From contig CM048553.1 in assembly GCA_026413225.1 (NCBI GenBank), positions 48,834,001 to 48,898,000 on the forward strand: a DNA stretch of 64,000 nucleotides. The letters run 5' to 3'. Below the pieces are notes generated by a model. The model did no database searches. It was not told the DNA's origin and saw only the letters and a program-made list of their open reading frames with translations. The stretch is from Otis tarda. Lineage: Eukaryota; Chordata; Aves; Otidiformes; Otididae. Numbering within the stretch: position 1 is the stretch's first letter; each line of letters opens with the position of its first letter. A program made the translations under genes and the position numbers. This document shows, one piece after another, positions 10,861-24,868 of this stretch.

Positions 10861-12866
10861 TAACCAACTCCAAGTCTTTTTATCAGTGTTCCTGATTTGT
10901 AATTTGTAATTAACTGTCCTGATTCTGATGACAATAAAATTTCACCTGTTGTAGCCTCAGGCATCAAGCTCAACATCCAAACTATACAGCTTGGAGACTG
11001 AGCCAAAGCTTGTTAAAGCCAAATACTGTTACTGAATTTATCTACAACCTCTTTATCTCTTTGCCTAAAGGGAAGTGTAGGAAATGTAAACCTACATTTA
11101 ATACATTCCTCAAATCTGAAAATACTTATGCATGTGAATTAGGGGCCATCTGTAAATTTTTCCACAAACAAAATATCTGAGGATCAAAACTGAGGAAACA
11201 ATCTTTGCATTCTATATAGTAAATTCTATAGTACAGAAAAGTATAACTGATTAAAAATGTCTGTGTGTTATGTAAACACAGTATTAAACAATACGTCAAG
11301 CTGGCCTCCTCAGCAGGATATGGGAGACAGAACGTTCCTTGCTTCACACAACGCTGGTGGGTTTAACTAGAAAACCTCTTATTCTCTCTTTCCTGTAATT
11401 AGCTGTTCATTTTTATGTTAGGTAAGACTTTTACTGAAAAACTGCTTTTTTAGCAGTGTGTGCTCAATTGTTGTGTATCAATACATTAAGGCATCTTTAG
11501 CACTGTTACTTCTCCGAATTACAAGAAATAATTAGATACATGAGATTAAAGAGAAGAAGAACAAAGCAAATACAGTATGCTACAGCACGCAGATCTTTAG
11601 CTTGTTAGGACAGCCAACACAGCCCCAAACAAGCAGGGCTAGGACTCTCTTACTGAGAACAAATACTTGAACCCCATAAATAGCCTACTTTTTTTTCCAT
11701 TTATTTTCACAAGTGCCAATTAGGTTAAAAACAGATCAATAATTTTATAGGACAGAAGAAGAAATCAATGTTACTTTGTTTTACTATTTGCTTTTACAAG
11801 TACCTAACTCTTTTTCTATTCTATGAGTGGTGAGCGAAAAAGGAAAAAGGTCAGACACTACACCTTCTTCATCATCTTCACTGATATATGCTCTCTATTT
11901 CAAGAACTGTAGCCTCACTTCAGGGTTCATTATTTCTTAAATTTTTTATAATCCTTTGTAGCTAATGATGGATTTCCAAAAAAGATTAAATTAAATTAGA
12001 AAACAGTGTTCTTCAAATCAGAATTTGAGAATCCATATTGGCATTTATTACAGACCAATTACTGCCAAACAGGTTTTTTTTTGTTTTTGTTTCCCTGGTA
12101 AAGTGTTTTGTGACAGGAAGCTTTATGAAATCAAGATTTTGAGTAAAACACCCTACCTTCTCAATAAGTAATGGATAGTGGAAGAAAAGTTCAATGAGTA
12201 AGAAATGTGATTTTTAGCTTTTCTAGAATAATTTTCAGGTAAGTTCTTAGTGGTAGATGCTGTTTGCCTTTTAAAACCAAAGATTTGGTTCACATTAAAT
12301 GTTGCACAAGGCAGCTAGATAAATGTCCATAAAATTTTTGTATCAATGAACATACCTCACTCCTAGCCTGCAGGTATCTAGATACAGGAGTCACAACATT
12401 ACAGTTTTTCTTTAAGCTTGTGAAACATCTGCTTTTATCATATAACAAGGATACAGCACTAGAGTTTAAACACCGTAAATACAGGGCAAAAGTGATTTTC
12501 CTTTGAATATATCTGAAGAGTAGATATCCCAAAACTTCAGAGCACAAGCAGTATTTCAATGTATTTAAATATACACTTTGTGAAAGATTTCTGCTAAAGG
12601 ATATTTAGAACTCTGCTTTGCCCCGGGTTGCATTTTACCAAGAAGTAGGAAGAGATTAATGTCTGCCCAAGGGAGACATAAAATTAACATGTGGGGAGTT
12701 TAAGGGTTCTCAAATTGGAAAAACTGGAAATGCAATCAATGGTTTTGCATAGGTTATTATCTCTTTTTTGAGCAACTGTCAAAAGCTGTTAAAACAACTC
12801 ATGTTCCAAAATGGCCAATTTGCAAATCCAGTGGGTTACTCTAGATATAATCATTTAACATCTGTA

Positions 12867-12922
12867 AGGAAAAATAAAAAAAGAAAAGAGGAAAAAAAAA
12901 AAGGAAAAAAAAAAAAGAAAAA
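12867..12922. repeat. A-rich low-complexity tract
   Basis: Nearly pure A/G on the plus strand with runs of up to 12 A. It generates a spurious lysine-rich open frame. No LINE or SINE body is seen beside it. Confidence 0.85.
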
Positions 12923-15900
12923 CTGTCCTGGAGTTTTAGTGCTTCACAATCTTGTCCCCTCCCCAACCACCCACGTCAAACTTAGAAGTTACTAGGTTCT
13001 ATAAAAATCACCTAAAATTCACAGACACACGCACACCAAGATCATCCTGGCAGGTGGACATTTCAAATTGCTCTAAAGACCTCTTGGCTGTCTAATTTAT
13101 CTTGGCCTTGCAGGAAAGGTCATTGTTAACACCTGTAAAGGATTCAAAGAGACAGCTATCGTGCCACTATGAAGTCTCTCCCATCAGTCTTGTCAAGCAA
13201 GTCAAAGAGCTAATACGGATGTGACAGACGCAGAAAGCAATCTCTGTTACGAACATCTAGCACAGAAAAGCTAAGTGCAACCATTCATCTCAAAACAGTG
13301 GGATGCATTCTGATTTCAACTGTGCTTCCCTAATTCTGGATTAACACCACCCCTCCCAAATGAAATTGATGCAGCTGATCCAAATTTGAATTTTTAAACT
13401 GGTTATGAGAATATATATTTTTTTACTGAATTTGAGATTAAGATGGTAATGGAATGAAGAAAACCTGCATTTATCCTTTTTATCATAATTAATGTCCATG
13501 CTGACAAATACGTTAAAGATACAGTCAAAAGAAGATGCTCAGTTTCCCAAGTTCTTTGTGGAAGAGTTTTCAAACCAATGAAATACTTTAAAAGTGTGTG
13601 TGACCACATATACACGTATGTAGGCCTGCATGTATTGAATATAACAAGTAGCATCTTGTAAAACTCCTTTACTGTCATTTCTATGTGTGGTTGGATAGAT
13701 GGAAAGGATTCCTGTTTTGCTGAAGATAATGTTTTGGTGGTCTAAGCCAGCTCTTGCTGACTGTTAGCCATTCCCTCCTCTTCTGCTGTCTCTTTCTTTT
13801 CCCTGCTGATGCTGCAGATATTTCCTTTGGTTTTTTTTACTTAAGCATGCTACCCTGGAAGCTGCTTTATAGAACAGTATTTGCATCCTTGCACAAGGTA
13901 ATGGAAGTAAGGCAGCATGATAAAACTGAAGCAACATAAGTGTCCAAACTGCTGAGAGTAGGTGAGTGTTAAGTCCTTGTATGCATCTCAGCAGCCTATG
14001 ACACCTCCACATTGTTTCCTTTGCATGAAAATTATTGCTTTTCTTTTTAATGCTCCTAAAGTAGTTAAGTTCTCCATCACTTAAACTGATTTTTTCTCCA
14101 TGATGTACTCAACCATTAGCATTTCCTCTTTTTTGCTGCTATGATGTTATGGCATCGTTAGGCTTTATTAAACTGGCATGGGAGGCAGTGACATACAATT
14201 CAATAGAGGATAGTTGCCATCAACAGTTAGATCAAGAAACAGAGCAAGGGAAGCTTGCAGCCCTGGCAGTATTGACTGTGTCCATGATGACTTGTAGTGC
14301 AATCATTTTTAACTCTGCACTCAAGCCATTCTATCACACTCCCAGCCGCACATCCATGTCTCAGTCAACATTCTCATTTTTTGGTAAGGAGTTGAAGAGG
14401 GCTAGGGAGAAGACAAGTTTTGCTTTGCCACTGATTGATTAATCTTTTCAGAGTAACCTGACTGAACCCAAACTTGATTAAAACAAAACCAAATTCTAAA
14501 CCTGCCTTCTCATCTCCCCACTCTGTGGGAGTTCATTGTACAGCTTTGAGAAGGCCCGGAAAAGCCCACCAGAAGTCCATCTCCTTCATAGGCAAGCAAG
14601 ATTTGGGACACTGGCCAAGTCACCGTGTGGGAGGAACAGAGCCACCAATGCCCAACCATCAGTGGCAGTCGTCAACCCCAACATTCAAAATATCTTTTTT
14701 CCTAAAAGTGAGCCCTAATCACTCATTACCACAAAGACTGGGAAAGAAAGCTAAAATTTACCTTGATATTTGATGGAAGACAGGTATACTACGACAAAGT
14801 ATTACTTTGGAATTACTATTCTGTGCAAGTTTAAGACTTCCTGCCTCGGCCTTAACATCCATACCTTCATTTATGGGCACTCAGGTAGAAAAAGAAAGCT
14901 AAATGATCTTACAGAGTGAGCTATGATTCTACTGACATTATCCAAAGTATGACACAAAAATACTGTCTCTCTTTTTGATTCTGAATATTAGATCTTTACT
15001 AATTAATTCAATCCACTGTCCTAATGTAGTTACGAATGTTATTCCTAATAATTTGTAATGCCTCATTTCTAGAGACAAGTTGCCTATAATCATGAGAATG
15101 GAAGTTATTTTCCAAGAAGTGAAATATTATGGTCCAAGTTGGAAATGGAAATAATTAAATCTTAAAATGTGCACAGGATTCTGTAAGAGTATCTATAATG
15201 GACAGAGGTTGATGACATTGCACAAATGGAAAAACATTTTTTTCTTTAAAATCATCCTTAATATTTTTTACTAACGAAAGCCAAGATGATTAAAAGGTGA
15301 TTAAAATTCATAGCATAAAATTTAACTCTGAGAGTAACGAAAAAAGAAAAAGTTGATAGGAGGAGAGTTTTGCTGAATTAAGTACCAACTTCTGACACAA
15401 AGAAGTGATTCTTCTTTTATGACCGAGAGAATGCTACAGAATTAATTTGCTTACCACTACATATGACATACTAAAAACTGCATGTATTTTAAAATACAAG
15501 ATAAGTATATTTTGGCTCAGGAAATAAAATGAAAATCTGTTTTAATATCCGATTGTCATAAGCTGAGACTCAAATAGCACAGAATATGAAATCTCTTTCC
15601 ATCTAGACAAATTATAAACAACAGACACTAGCAGCAATGTGAGAAAGTGCCTACTCACTGTGTACAATCTCTGCAATGAATTAAGGGTTTTGTTTATCTT
15701 TTAAATTGGGAGCTTAGAAAGGTTTTTGAAGACCATTATGGTCAGAAACTGCTAAAAATCTTATTGCTGAAATAAAATCTTAACTTTTTTTCCTTCCAGA
15801 TTTGTTAAAATAGCTCCGTACCTGAGAATATGAAGATTATACACCTTATATTTGTCTTCTGTTCTTCTTTACCAATAAAACCAAATTCTCATCGCAAAGC

Positions 15901-16094
15901 CAAATAAGAGAGCCAGTCTGCTCCACGTCTACTTCATACTCATCACTTCCATAATAACACAGGGCTGGCTGTGATTATAAAATCATTTTTGGCCAAAAGG
16001 TATAATTTTTTTCAGGCCTGATATTTACAGAAAAACATTTTGAGTTTGAGAATTTTGCTTGGGAAATATGGAAACCCTCAATATCACTTCATAG

Positions 16095-16117
16095 CATCTC
16101 TTACATAGTAAGAGATG
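16095..16117. repeat. Perfect 10-bp inverted repeat with 3-nt loop
   Basis: The arms CATCTCTTAC and GTAAGAGATG flank ATA, giving a potential hairpin in a MYRIP intron. No flanking terminator or miRNA-length stem is visible. Confidence 0.8.
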
Positions 16118-17122
16118 TAAGAAGACACAGACAAAACAAAGCATTCTCACCTGCTCCAATACAGTGGATAAAAACTGCAACTTTAAGTGAAGATCAAAAG
16201 CCTTGTGTTTTTCGTAGATAGTGGGAAAGCAGTTAAATAAAAAGGCAGAAAAGTTACGTTTAGAGTTACAGAGGTTAACACTTATATAGGTTCAGATTTA
16301 GAGAGAACTTTAGGATGAATAGCAAAGATAAAGAAAATAGCAAATACAAAATATAATAAAATTTAATTTTACAATTGCTAAACTTTTAAAAATAAAACAA
16401 TGCCTAATTTATTTTTGTTTGTGGGATTTAGAATAACAGATCTCATTAAGATAGATCTTGCAAATGACACAGCATTTTTAATAACATGAAACAGATGGGA
16501 AATACTGATTTCCACCATCACAAAAAATGTGGCACTAGCAGTAGAAAAATAATTTTGCAGCAGTGTTAAGAAAAAGAAAAGTGAGCTATCTTCAATTTTT
16601 TGGTCTAACCAATTGCAATTTCAACACTGCATGTTTCTAGTTAAAAAAGGTTCTGTACCTCACTTATGCCGCAGTCAGTTACTCATGTCGGAGACACCTG
16701 GGCTGAGTTAAGACACCTTGTGCCACATCACTTCCTATTGTTTGCTGCTGTCACTCTGCTGGACTTTACTGTCCCAAAATGAACAAATAAACTCCTTCAT
16801 ACTACCACTCTCCAGTGTCAAATCAGCAGGCTTACCTTAATCCCCCTAATTTAGTTAGGTCTATTTAAACTAAACTGACTGCTTTTGCCTTGAAGTAATG
16901 ACACAACCACAGTTACCCTGTTGGCTGTGCTGTGACAGAAGTATCATCCAGTTGAGGAGAAGCGTTTGCCTTAAACTCTTCCAGCTAGATCTGAAAAAGC
17001 TCATCTGTCACTGACAAGTCTCTGGGCTGCTTAAAAAAGAAGACAAGAAAATAGCAAATTTTTTGTTAGTCTATTTTCTCCCCATTTAGTTCCAACAGTT
17101 TACACTAATCTTCACTGACTTT

Positions 17123-17843
17123 CTATAGAATCATAGAATCTTAAGGATGGAAGAGACCTCCAAGAGCATCAACTCCAACCATCAGCCTAACACCACCATG
17201 TCTACTAAATCTTGTCCTCTAGTGCCACATCTACCCGGCTCTTTGAACACCACCAGGGATGGTGACTCCACTACTTCCTTGGGCAGCCTGTTCCAGTGCC
17301 TGACCACTCTTTCAGTAAAGAAGTGTTTCATAATATCCAACCTAAACCTCCCCTGCTGCAACTTGAGGCCATTTCCTCTTGTCCTATCACAAGTTATTTG
17401 CGAAAAGAGACCAACACCCACCTCCCTACAACCTCCTTTCAGGACCAATGAGGTCTCCCCTCAGCCTCCTCTTCTCCAGACTAAACAATCCCAGTTCCCT
17501 CAGCCGCTCCTCATAAGACTTGTGCTCCAGACCCCTCATCAGCTTCGTTGCCCTTCTCTGGACACACTCCAGCAACTCAACGTCCTTCTCGTAGTGAGGG
17601 GCCCAAAACTGCACACAGTATTCAAGGTGAGGCCTCACCAGTGCCGAGTACAGGGGCACGATCACTTCCCTACTCCTGCTGGCCACACTGTTCCTGATGC
17701 AAGCCAGAATGCTGTTGGCCTTCTTGGCCACCTGGGCACACTGCTGGCTCATGTTCAGCCAGCTGTCTACCAGCACCCCCAGGTCCCTTTCCACTGGGCA
17801 GCTTTCCAGCCACTCTTCCCCAAGCCTGTAGCATTGCATGGGC
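17123..17843 (-). mobile_element. CR1 LINE, 5'-truncated, about 0.72 kb
   Basis: The minus strand encodes the end of CR1 ORF2 (RT C-terminus): [40 protein letters not shown] and [20 protein letters not shown]. The frame stays open for 138 codons (17426-17839) before an indel-type break near [10 protein letters not shown]. The CR1 3' UTR follows and ends at the gattctatgattctat tail at 17123. It is in the same orientation as MYRIP. The 239-codon open frame on the plus strand is the antisense shadow of this element, not a gene. Its relatively good conservation suggests a younger insertion than the copy at 22.5 kb. Confidence 0.95.
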
Positions 17844-18920
17844 TTTTACATTTTCTTTCTAAGTAAATAATTCTTTGGTGATCAGACAACTGAAGGAGAT
17901 TCACATTACATGCATGCTGGCCAGAGCTGGCTTGGGCATGCATGCACATAAGTATCAAATCTGAGACTATGAGAATCGTATTTACAAAGGTGCTGCATCC
18001 TCCATGTGAAGGCAGCTGAAACCTCACCCATTCTGCACTTCTCCAGGTAAATTCAACCGGGCTTTGACTCAGTTGCTTTAACACAGGCAGACAAGGTGCA
18101 ATTTGAAGCAGCTTGAAAATCTGAGGATTTTCAAACAACGCTGTCAGATATGACACGGACCTGGAAGATGCCTTTTTTAATCCGGACTAGCAGTTGAAGG
18201 CTCTGTGGGATACCCTCGGGCATCTCAGATGGACTATCTATATCCATACTTATGCAACTGTACTGAGCCCTGAAAGTGTCAGAATTGGTGGAACACAAAC
18301 ATCACTGCCCACTTTTGAAATTTTTTTAAAATAAACATTTATAGTATCAAAGCAACTATACTTCTTGAAATCAGAGACTCAGATTTTGACAAAATAAACT
18401 CAGGATCAACTTAATTTTCCATAGTAAAGACCAATAAATAGTAGTAGATACATGGGAAAAATCTCTTGAATAGGATTTTTGTCCAGCAAACTATTTAATC
18501 CTCTGTTTAAAACTGAACATATACTTGACTGATTTGCTGAATTGAGAACATTAAACTGTGCATCCATTAGTCCAATGTGAAGATTAAAGTTTCATATGTC
18601 TTTTAGAAGAAAAAGACACTGTTTTGCCTTCCTTAACAAAAATCTCTTTTCTCTACTGTCATTCAAAATCCTATGTATAGATTAGCTGCAGTTCATAAAC
18701 CTTAGAGATCACATTTTACAATGCTACCCGCATTCAGTTTTCAGTCCACTTTGGAAGACTGCCCACATAATTAAAATCATAACAAAAGCCACGATCCACC
18801 AAAACACAGGAATTATTCTGAGCATCTTGCATACCAAAAATGGGAAACGACAGACACACAAATACCTTCTGAGTTGTTAACCCAGGAAGATGTCATTGTA
18901 TTACACCATTCAGTTTTATT

Positions 18921-18956
18921 AGCATAGTAGTAACAGCGTAGTACAGCTACTATGCT
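18921..18956. repeat. Perfect 10-bp inverted repeat, 16-nt spacer
   Basis: AGCATAGTAG at 18921-18930 is matched by CTACTATGCT at 18947-18956. The role is unknown and it may be chance in AT-rich intron DNA. Confidence 0.8.
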
Positions 18957-20559
18957 TATGCTATTACATTTTCTTGCTTCAGTGAGCCATGGGGTTCTGA
19001 CTCCTTTAGGAACTTTACTCAGTCATTTCTAAAGCCTTCAGGCATATGAAGCTGGATGGCAGTTTCCTATTAACCCCTGCCTGGATCAACACACCAACCA
19101 AAATACCTAGCAGTTCCTCAGCAACATTTTCAGTTCAGGGAGTTGCATCACAAAAACTACTACATCATTCTGTGAGGACAGTGCATGCACCAGCACAAAT
19201 GATTAACGGGAGCCCAGCCACCAGGAGACAGAGGCTCTCTCTCATTACTATAGCACTGCTGTTACAACATCGCAGCCATCCCTACTGTAATGCTTTAACA
19301 GATTTGCGATAGGCAGGAGGGATTCACTGCCACGTGCACGTCCAATGCCATTCTCCAGCTCCATCAAGGCCGTGAGCATATTTCTCTCCAGTGACCAAGT
19401 TCCGTGACACCTCCCGTGCCTCACCTCCCTTACTGAGCCCTGGCCACTCTCTCCAAGGCCAGCTGCAGGCATAGCCACCGCATACACCACACCAGGGAGC
19501 TGACTGCCTCTTCTGCTTGGTAACATGCGCCCACATCCACAGCTACTGGCTATTCCTCTCGCTAAAGAGAGATGCCACGCAGATTTTCTATCAAGTGTCA
19601 ATCTCATTATACCAGGAGTTGAAAAGTACTACTTTACCTGGTGAAAAATGTAAGATGTACTCTCACGAAACAAAGAATATAGGCTTCTGGCACAAACAGA
19701 CATGAAGATGATGCTTGTAGTACATACTTCCCTGTAAATAAAGCTTTATGAAACCTAAGATGAATAAAATGTTTCCAGAGAATGAAGGCATAAATATTTT
19801 AGGGAAAGAATATTTATGCTGTTATTCATACTGTCAAGGAACTTGGGAGCTTTCACTACGGGAACAGGATCCCACTGTGCTACTTAACAAACTTACAGGC
19901 TGTCATTCAGAAAAGGACTCTTGTGTGCCTAGTCATGTAACAATGTCAACAGAAAACAGCAGGATTTAAACAACATTACTAAGCCTTGCTTGTAAGATTC
20001 TCTGAGTGGAAGTAAATGCATAAAAAGATTAAAAGAAATTCCTCAAGCACACAGCAGTTCCATCAATGCTAAGAGGACAGAAACTCAACTTTACTACTGA
20101 GGTTTAATCACCTGCTTATTTGCATATCTTAAGCAAGGAGGAGTACAAAGTAGAAGGAGACAAAAAGAGAAATACAAGTAAGGTTTTAACAACTATTTCA
20201 GTTTCTATGCAGCGTGGGGCAATTTGCAAAAATGGCAGAGGCTATTCTATTTTTTAAACAGTATTACTGTAGTCTCTGATAGACTGGTCACAGTGATAGA
20301 CTGCACTCAAAGGCACTGCTGAAATTGCATTCTTAGAATGTAATTCTGGGATATACCATAAAATATAGATCCGGCCTATTCATCTTCATGAAAGCATTAA
20401 AAGAGAAGGAGGGAAGATAGAGGAGAGCAAGAGCTAAATACAACTCATTTATCATGCTTGCCGCTCTCAGGATCAATATTATTAAGATACTCTCCCAAGG
20501 GGATTTACATTTTGCTTTTTTTCTTTAGATATTTGGTTCGAGTTTGGGGGGGTGAAGCC

Positions 20560-20596
20560 AAAAAACAAAAAAAAAAAAAAAAAAAGAAAAAAAGAG
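20560..20596. repeat. Poly(A)-rich tract
   Basis: A run of about 19 A inside an A-rich stretch on the plus strand, next to a short G-run. No retrocopy was recognised upstream of it. Confidence 0.85.
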
Positions 20597-22489
20597 CAAG
20601 GCAGAAAGAACTGTGCAAATCACTGTGCTAGTACAAGATGCCTCCCTAATACAACAGTTGCTCAATGTGATTTTTGGTTTGTTCACACTTGAATTCTAAG
20701 AGGGGCTGAAGCACAGAGGACTCCATGGCCTTTCATCACACTACTGAGATGTGCAGGCTTTCCAGAGGTCTGCATATCCCTGAAAGACCATTAACTACTT
20801 CTGCAGGTTAAGAAGCACAGAATGTTGTCTATAAAAACAAGCTTGCTGTAGGATTATGTTTGTTTTAGAGAGCTGTGAATCTCCACAAGACCATTTCAGG
20901 CAATCACAAACATAGAAATGTTGAAAATGTTTGTGCTGAAGATCTAAGAGGATTTAAGTCTAAGGCATAAAATTAACTTGCATGAATTAATACCTACCTA
21001 AATCCTCAAGTATCCCACATGATCTAAGTAATTAACTCAAAGGTCAGCATTTTCAAACTCGTATCTAAAGGCAGACATACAACTCAAGAGCTTAGTTCAA
21101 GATAACAACTGAGAACACATAAATGCCCAACCTCAGCTAATTCCCTACTCAAGACGTGTCAATTCTTGCTATTGCTACAGACCTGAGCTGAAGCATCAGC
21201 TCAACATGTGATTATATGAGATTCCCAGCTTCCATTAAAAATAGAAGTCCAGATTTTGAAAGGTGCTGACATGACAGATTTTCATGAGCACCATCATACT
21301 TAATTTCCAGTGATTCAATGAACAATACATGTTTTTTAAAATCTTAGTCTATGGTCACATGTACTGTAACTAGAAATCCCCTGTGATTTAAGGTTGCTAA
21401 TGTGTTCCAGAATAAGCTTGAGAATAGAAGACTAAAGGCTAACAGAGGCAAGCAAAATGGCTAAAATATAAGCAAGATGGCTAAACCACAATATTTAATT
21501 TGTGTTAAAGAGCTCAAAGCAGATTGTAGGCACTTGAGCTCTCATTTCAATGGCCCAGAATCAGTGCTCCTGTATACTTTATTTGAAACTTGATGCCCAG
21601 GTCAGAAGTCTGGGTCTCTTGTCGAGAAGTTAAGTGCCAATCAGAAAGATCTGTCATTCCCTACATAGGCAATCTCCAAAAATCAGGCTTTTTAGAGACA
21701 GCATATAGGCACATCTGGCTTTTAAGGCACCTGAAAATACTGGTTCCCTGAAAATATGTTTTCTATTCTTGTCTCCATTGAGACATACCATCTAGTCAAA
21801 TTTATTGCGTGTTTTAGGAGTTTAGCTAGGTCTTTATATTTTAGGTTACCATAGCCACAACTGGTACTATACACCGTCACCCTCAGTATTTCATTGTAAG
21901 ATGCTGGTCAGCCACCTTTCCAAAGAGAAGGCACACGTCAAAAGATTTTAAATCACCTTTAAGGACAACTGTCAAGAGTAAGAATGAAAGCAAGCCTGCT
22001 TGTTTCTCTACAGCTGAAGCAAGTTCCACTATCAATTCTGCGGAAGTCGTGACCATGAATAGTACTGGGATATTTTGGTTTCTTTATAATGGACAGGAAG
22101 AATATATACTGTGACCATGAATGACTGAAACTTTTTTTTTCGTCCAAAACCAATAACTAATTAGGAACTCCAAGCATTCTCTTTTTTTTTTTGCTGAACA
22201 TGGTATGTCTCTTATTCTTTTAAACTCAAGGAAATTTTACTGAGGAAAAAAAAAATTAATCTTTGCATTATTTTAAATAACTGACATAAAACTGTTAAAG
22301 AAATGATAAAATTAGAGGAGGAAAAACCAACTAATACTACTTTTCAGATGCATGCAGATGAATAAACACACTACAAAACATACACTTGCCATTTTCAGTG
22401 CTCAGTTCACCATATAGGAGCATTTCAGAAAGTCTTATAGCCTTTAATTCTCGGCTTTAATTGCATCATGTTATACCCTAACTAGTCTA

Positions 22490-23350
22490 TATATCCTGTT
22501 GAAGGACCTCCATGGAGATTGTCTAGTTCAACCCTTCTGCTCAAAACAGAGTAAACTAGATCAGGTTGCCCAGGGCTGTGTCCAGTCAAATTCTGATTAT
22601 CTCCAAGGACATAGACTCTACAACGTCTCTGGGAAACCTATTTCAGCATTTGACCACCCTCACAGTGAAAAAGCTTTTTATGTTTAAATGGATTTTGAGT
22701 CTCTGATTGCAACCCTTTCAGCACAGCAATTCATGCAATTTTCAATCCATCTCACTGTCTACTTATCCAGTCCTTACTAGCTCAATCTGTCTGTGAGGAT
22801 GTTACATGAGACAGTGTTGAAAGCCTTGGTAAAGTCGAAATAAACAATATTCAGTGCTCTGAATGCCTCATATTACCACGATCTTTCAAAGACGAACAAG
22901 AATGGCCTCACAATGACAAGGGCCAGTTACCTCAGCTCTTGTAAGCGCATCCCTATCAGGTGCCATGCACATGTGTATGTCCCATTTGCTGAAATCTTTG
23001 CTAACTTGATTCTCCTCTACCAAGGGCAAGTCTTCACTGTTCCAGATTCTCCCATAGGTCTCAGGGTCCCAGGATTCTTGAGGGCAAATCTTACCCGTAA
23101 ACTGAGGTGAAAACAATGTTGTATAACTTAGCATTTTCTATGTCACTAGGTCACTGCAGTAGTGAACCTCACTTTCTCTCATTTGCCTTTTGCTGCTGAT
23201 GTAGAAGCCCTTCTTATTTCCCTTCATGTCGCTCACCAGATTCAAGTCCAGGTGGGCACTGGTTTTCCTGACACCATTTCTGTACACTTGGACAATGTCC
23301 TGTTGTCCACCTGTGTCACTTGATCCTGCGTCCACCTCCTGGTGTATTAG
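22490..23350 (-). mobile_element. Old, degraded CR1 LINE, about 0.85 kb
   Basis: Read on the plus strand, the element starts with a decayed 3' end (GTTGAAGGACCTCCATGGAG, then GTCTAGTTCAACCC, and TCAGGTTGCCCAGGGCTGTG). It continues with the CR1 RT-region signature GACAGTGTTGAAAGCCTTGG TAAAGTCG and with CTACCAAGGGCAAGTCTTC and TTTTGCTGCTGATGTAGAAG. Many stops and indels interrupt the reverse-transcriptase frame. The tail octamers are lost, so it is clearly older than the other CR1 copies. Orientation is minus, the same as MYRIP. Confidence 0.8.
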
Positions 23351-24249
23351 TTCTTTATATCATTTGAACAAAACACCTTTCAAATGATGAAGAATAAATT
23401 TCCTTTTTGTCTGCATCCCCTGTCAAAGCTGAGCTGCTGTGCAGACAAGACCCCAAGAGGTAAGTCAAGACACACAGTAGATAAGAAAAGAGCCTAAGGG
23501 GATCTAAGAGATAAGAGTGCTTGACTGGCAAGGGACAGTGCCGGGCTTCTACAGAACCAAATTCAAGCACACTACATGATCTGAAGAGAAATTCAGAGGT
23601 AGAAAGGGAAGAGAGCACGTGATAAGTCCTGAGGAGTGACACTGAAAGCAGACATCTCATTTTAAGGGTGAAATGGCACCAATGGATTATTTCATACATT
23701 ATCAGAACTGACACTGGATTTCAGTTTCACTAGAATATCACTACTCACAGAGGCCTATTAGCTGACAGAGTAACAGGGTTGGAAAGCTTTAAAGAACAAA
23801 ATATTCCAATAGAGAGGCAAAAGAAAGATCCAGGATATCAGAATGAACTACATGATACCAAAAAGAGGCAAGCAAACAAAAAGACTGAAAAAAACCATTT
23901 AAACCAGTTGGTTAGCAAGGATGAAAAAAAACCCTGGATATGTTTTAAAACAAAAACGTATAAGCTGATTCTCAGAGAGTATAAACTGACATAATTACAT
24001 TAATATCAGCCACTTAACAGGTTTACTACAGAAGCTAAGTTCACTGATCTGAATTGATGCTGTAGGCACACATGGAGGAACACACACCTTAACTGAAGAT
24101 TTACCTGCACAAGGGTTGCAAGCTCAGACCCAGTGTAAAGGACTTTGGTTTTTTTTAAGCAACTATATTTAATTTTCTAACCACAATGTTCTCTTTCTGG
24201 ATTCTAACTTTTACAATACTGTCCTCATTCCTCTACAATGACCACTTAC

Positions 24250-24489
24250 CTTCTTTAACTCTTCCTGAATACTTTTGCCATTTTCCTCTGAGGACAAACT
24301 CTCCTTCTGGTTTTCAGGGTCTGTTCTAGGTTCTGACTCCTGTTCTTCACCAGAAGATGTTTCCTTGTCACTCATTTTAGCAGCAAGCTGAAACAATCTG
24401 GATTTAAGCTCCTCTTCCATACCATCAGGCTTGACATTATGATGCTGATCCTCACTGCTTATATCTGTTTCTGATAAATCCTCAAAATC
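24250..24489 (-). CDS. MYRIP: MYRIP exon, acidic ETSSGEE segment, window exon 8
   Basis: This 240-nt exon (80 codons, phase 0 to 0) begins DFEDLSETDISSED and continues with SRLFQLAAKMSDKETSSGEE and QESEPRTDPENQKESLSSEE, ending IQEELKK. The block after LAAKMS is nearly identical to mammalian MYRIP and is also related to MLPH (SDQETSSEEE). It marks the start of the C-terminal actin- and exocyst-binding part. The acceptor is aatttgtag|GAT and the donor GAAG|gtaagt. It lies between the 8.8 kb intron with the LTR and a 14 kb intron. Confidence 0.97.
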
Positions 24490-24863
24490 CTACAAATTAA
24501 TTAGAAGAACAGTATAATTACTGCATAGGTAGAGAAAGAAAAACAAACAGCTTCCTATAAAAGTATAGGTATGATCACTTTGTAGTGAAGCTAGAAAGAA
24601 AGCACACTAAGTGTGCTCACAAGAAAATACCATGTCTTTACAGAGGAATACCAGCAAACCCACACTCATTGGATTATATTTATCATTCCCGCTTACTTAT
24701 ATATTATGTTAAAAGGAACTATAAAAATCATTATGCATCTGTGTGCAACTAATAAAATATGCCTAAACAGCATTTCTCATTCCCAGCGCTGCACTGCCAC
24801 CACTGTCATGCATGGTGCAGATAAAGAAAGTGAAGTGTGGGAATGAAATAACTTGTGACCTGG

Positions 24864-24868
24864 CAGGC
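24864..24868. repeat. Target-site duplication, left copy
   Basis: CAGGC directly precedes the LTR and is repeated directly after it at 25467-25471. Confidence 0.85.

Larger units (their letters stand above)
10171..24249 (-). other. MYRIP: MYRIP intron, 14.1 kb
   Basis: This intron contains an A-rich tract (12867-12922), a CR1 at 17123-17843, a poly(A)-like tract (20560-20596) and an older CR1 at about 22490-23350. Outside these the sequence is AT-rich with no recognised exon, RNA gene or other element. Confidence 0.85.

Noticed and set aside
17147-17866. 239-codon open frame on the plus strand, the longest in the window
   Set aside because: It is the antisense shadow of the CR1 reverse-transcriptase end at 17123-17843, and the sense strand carries the recognisable LINE peptide.
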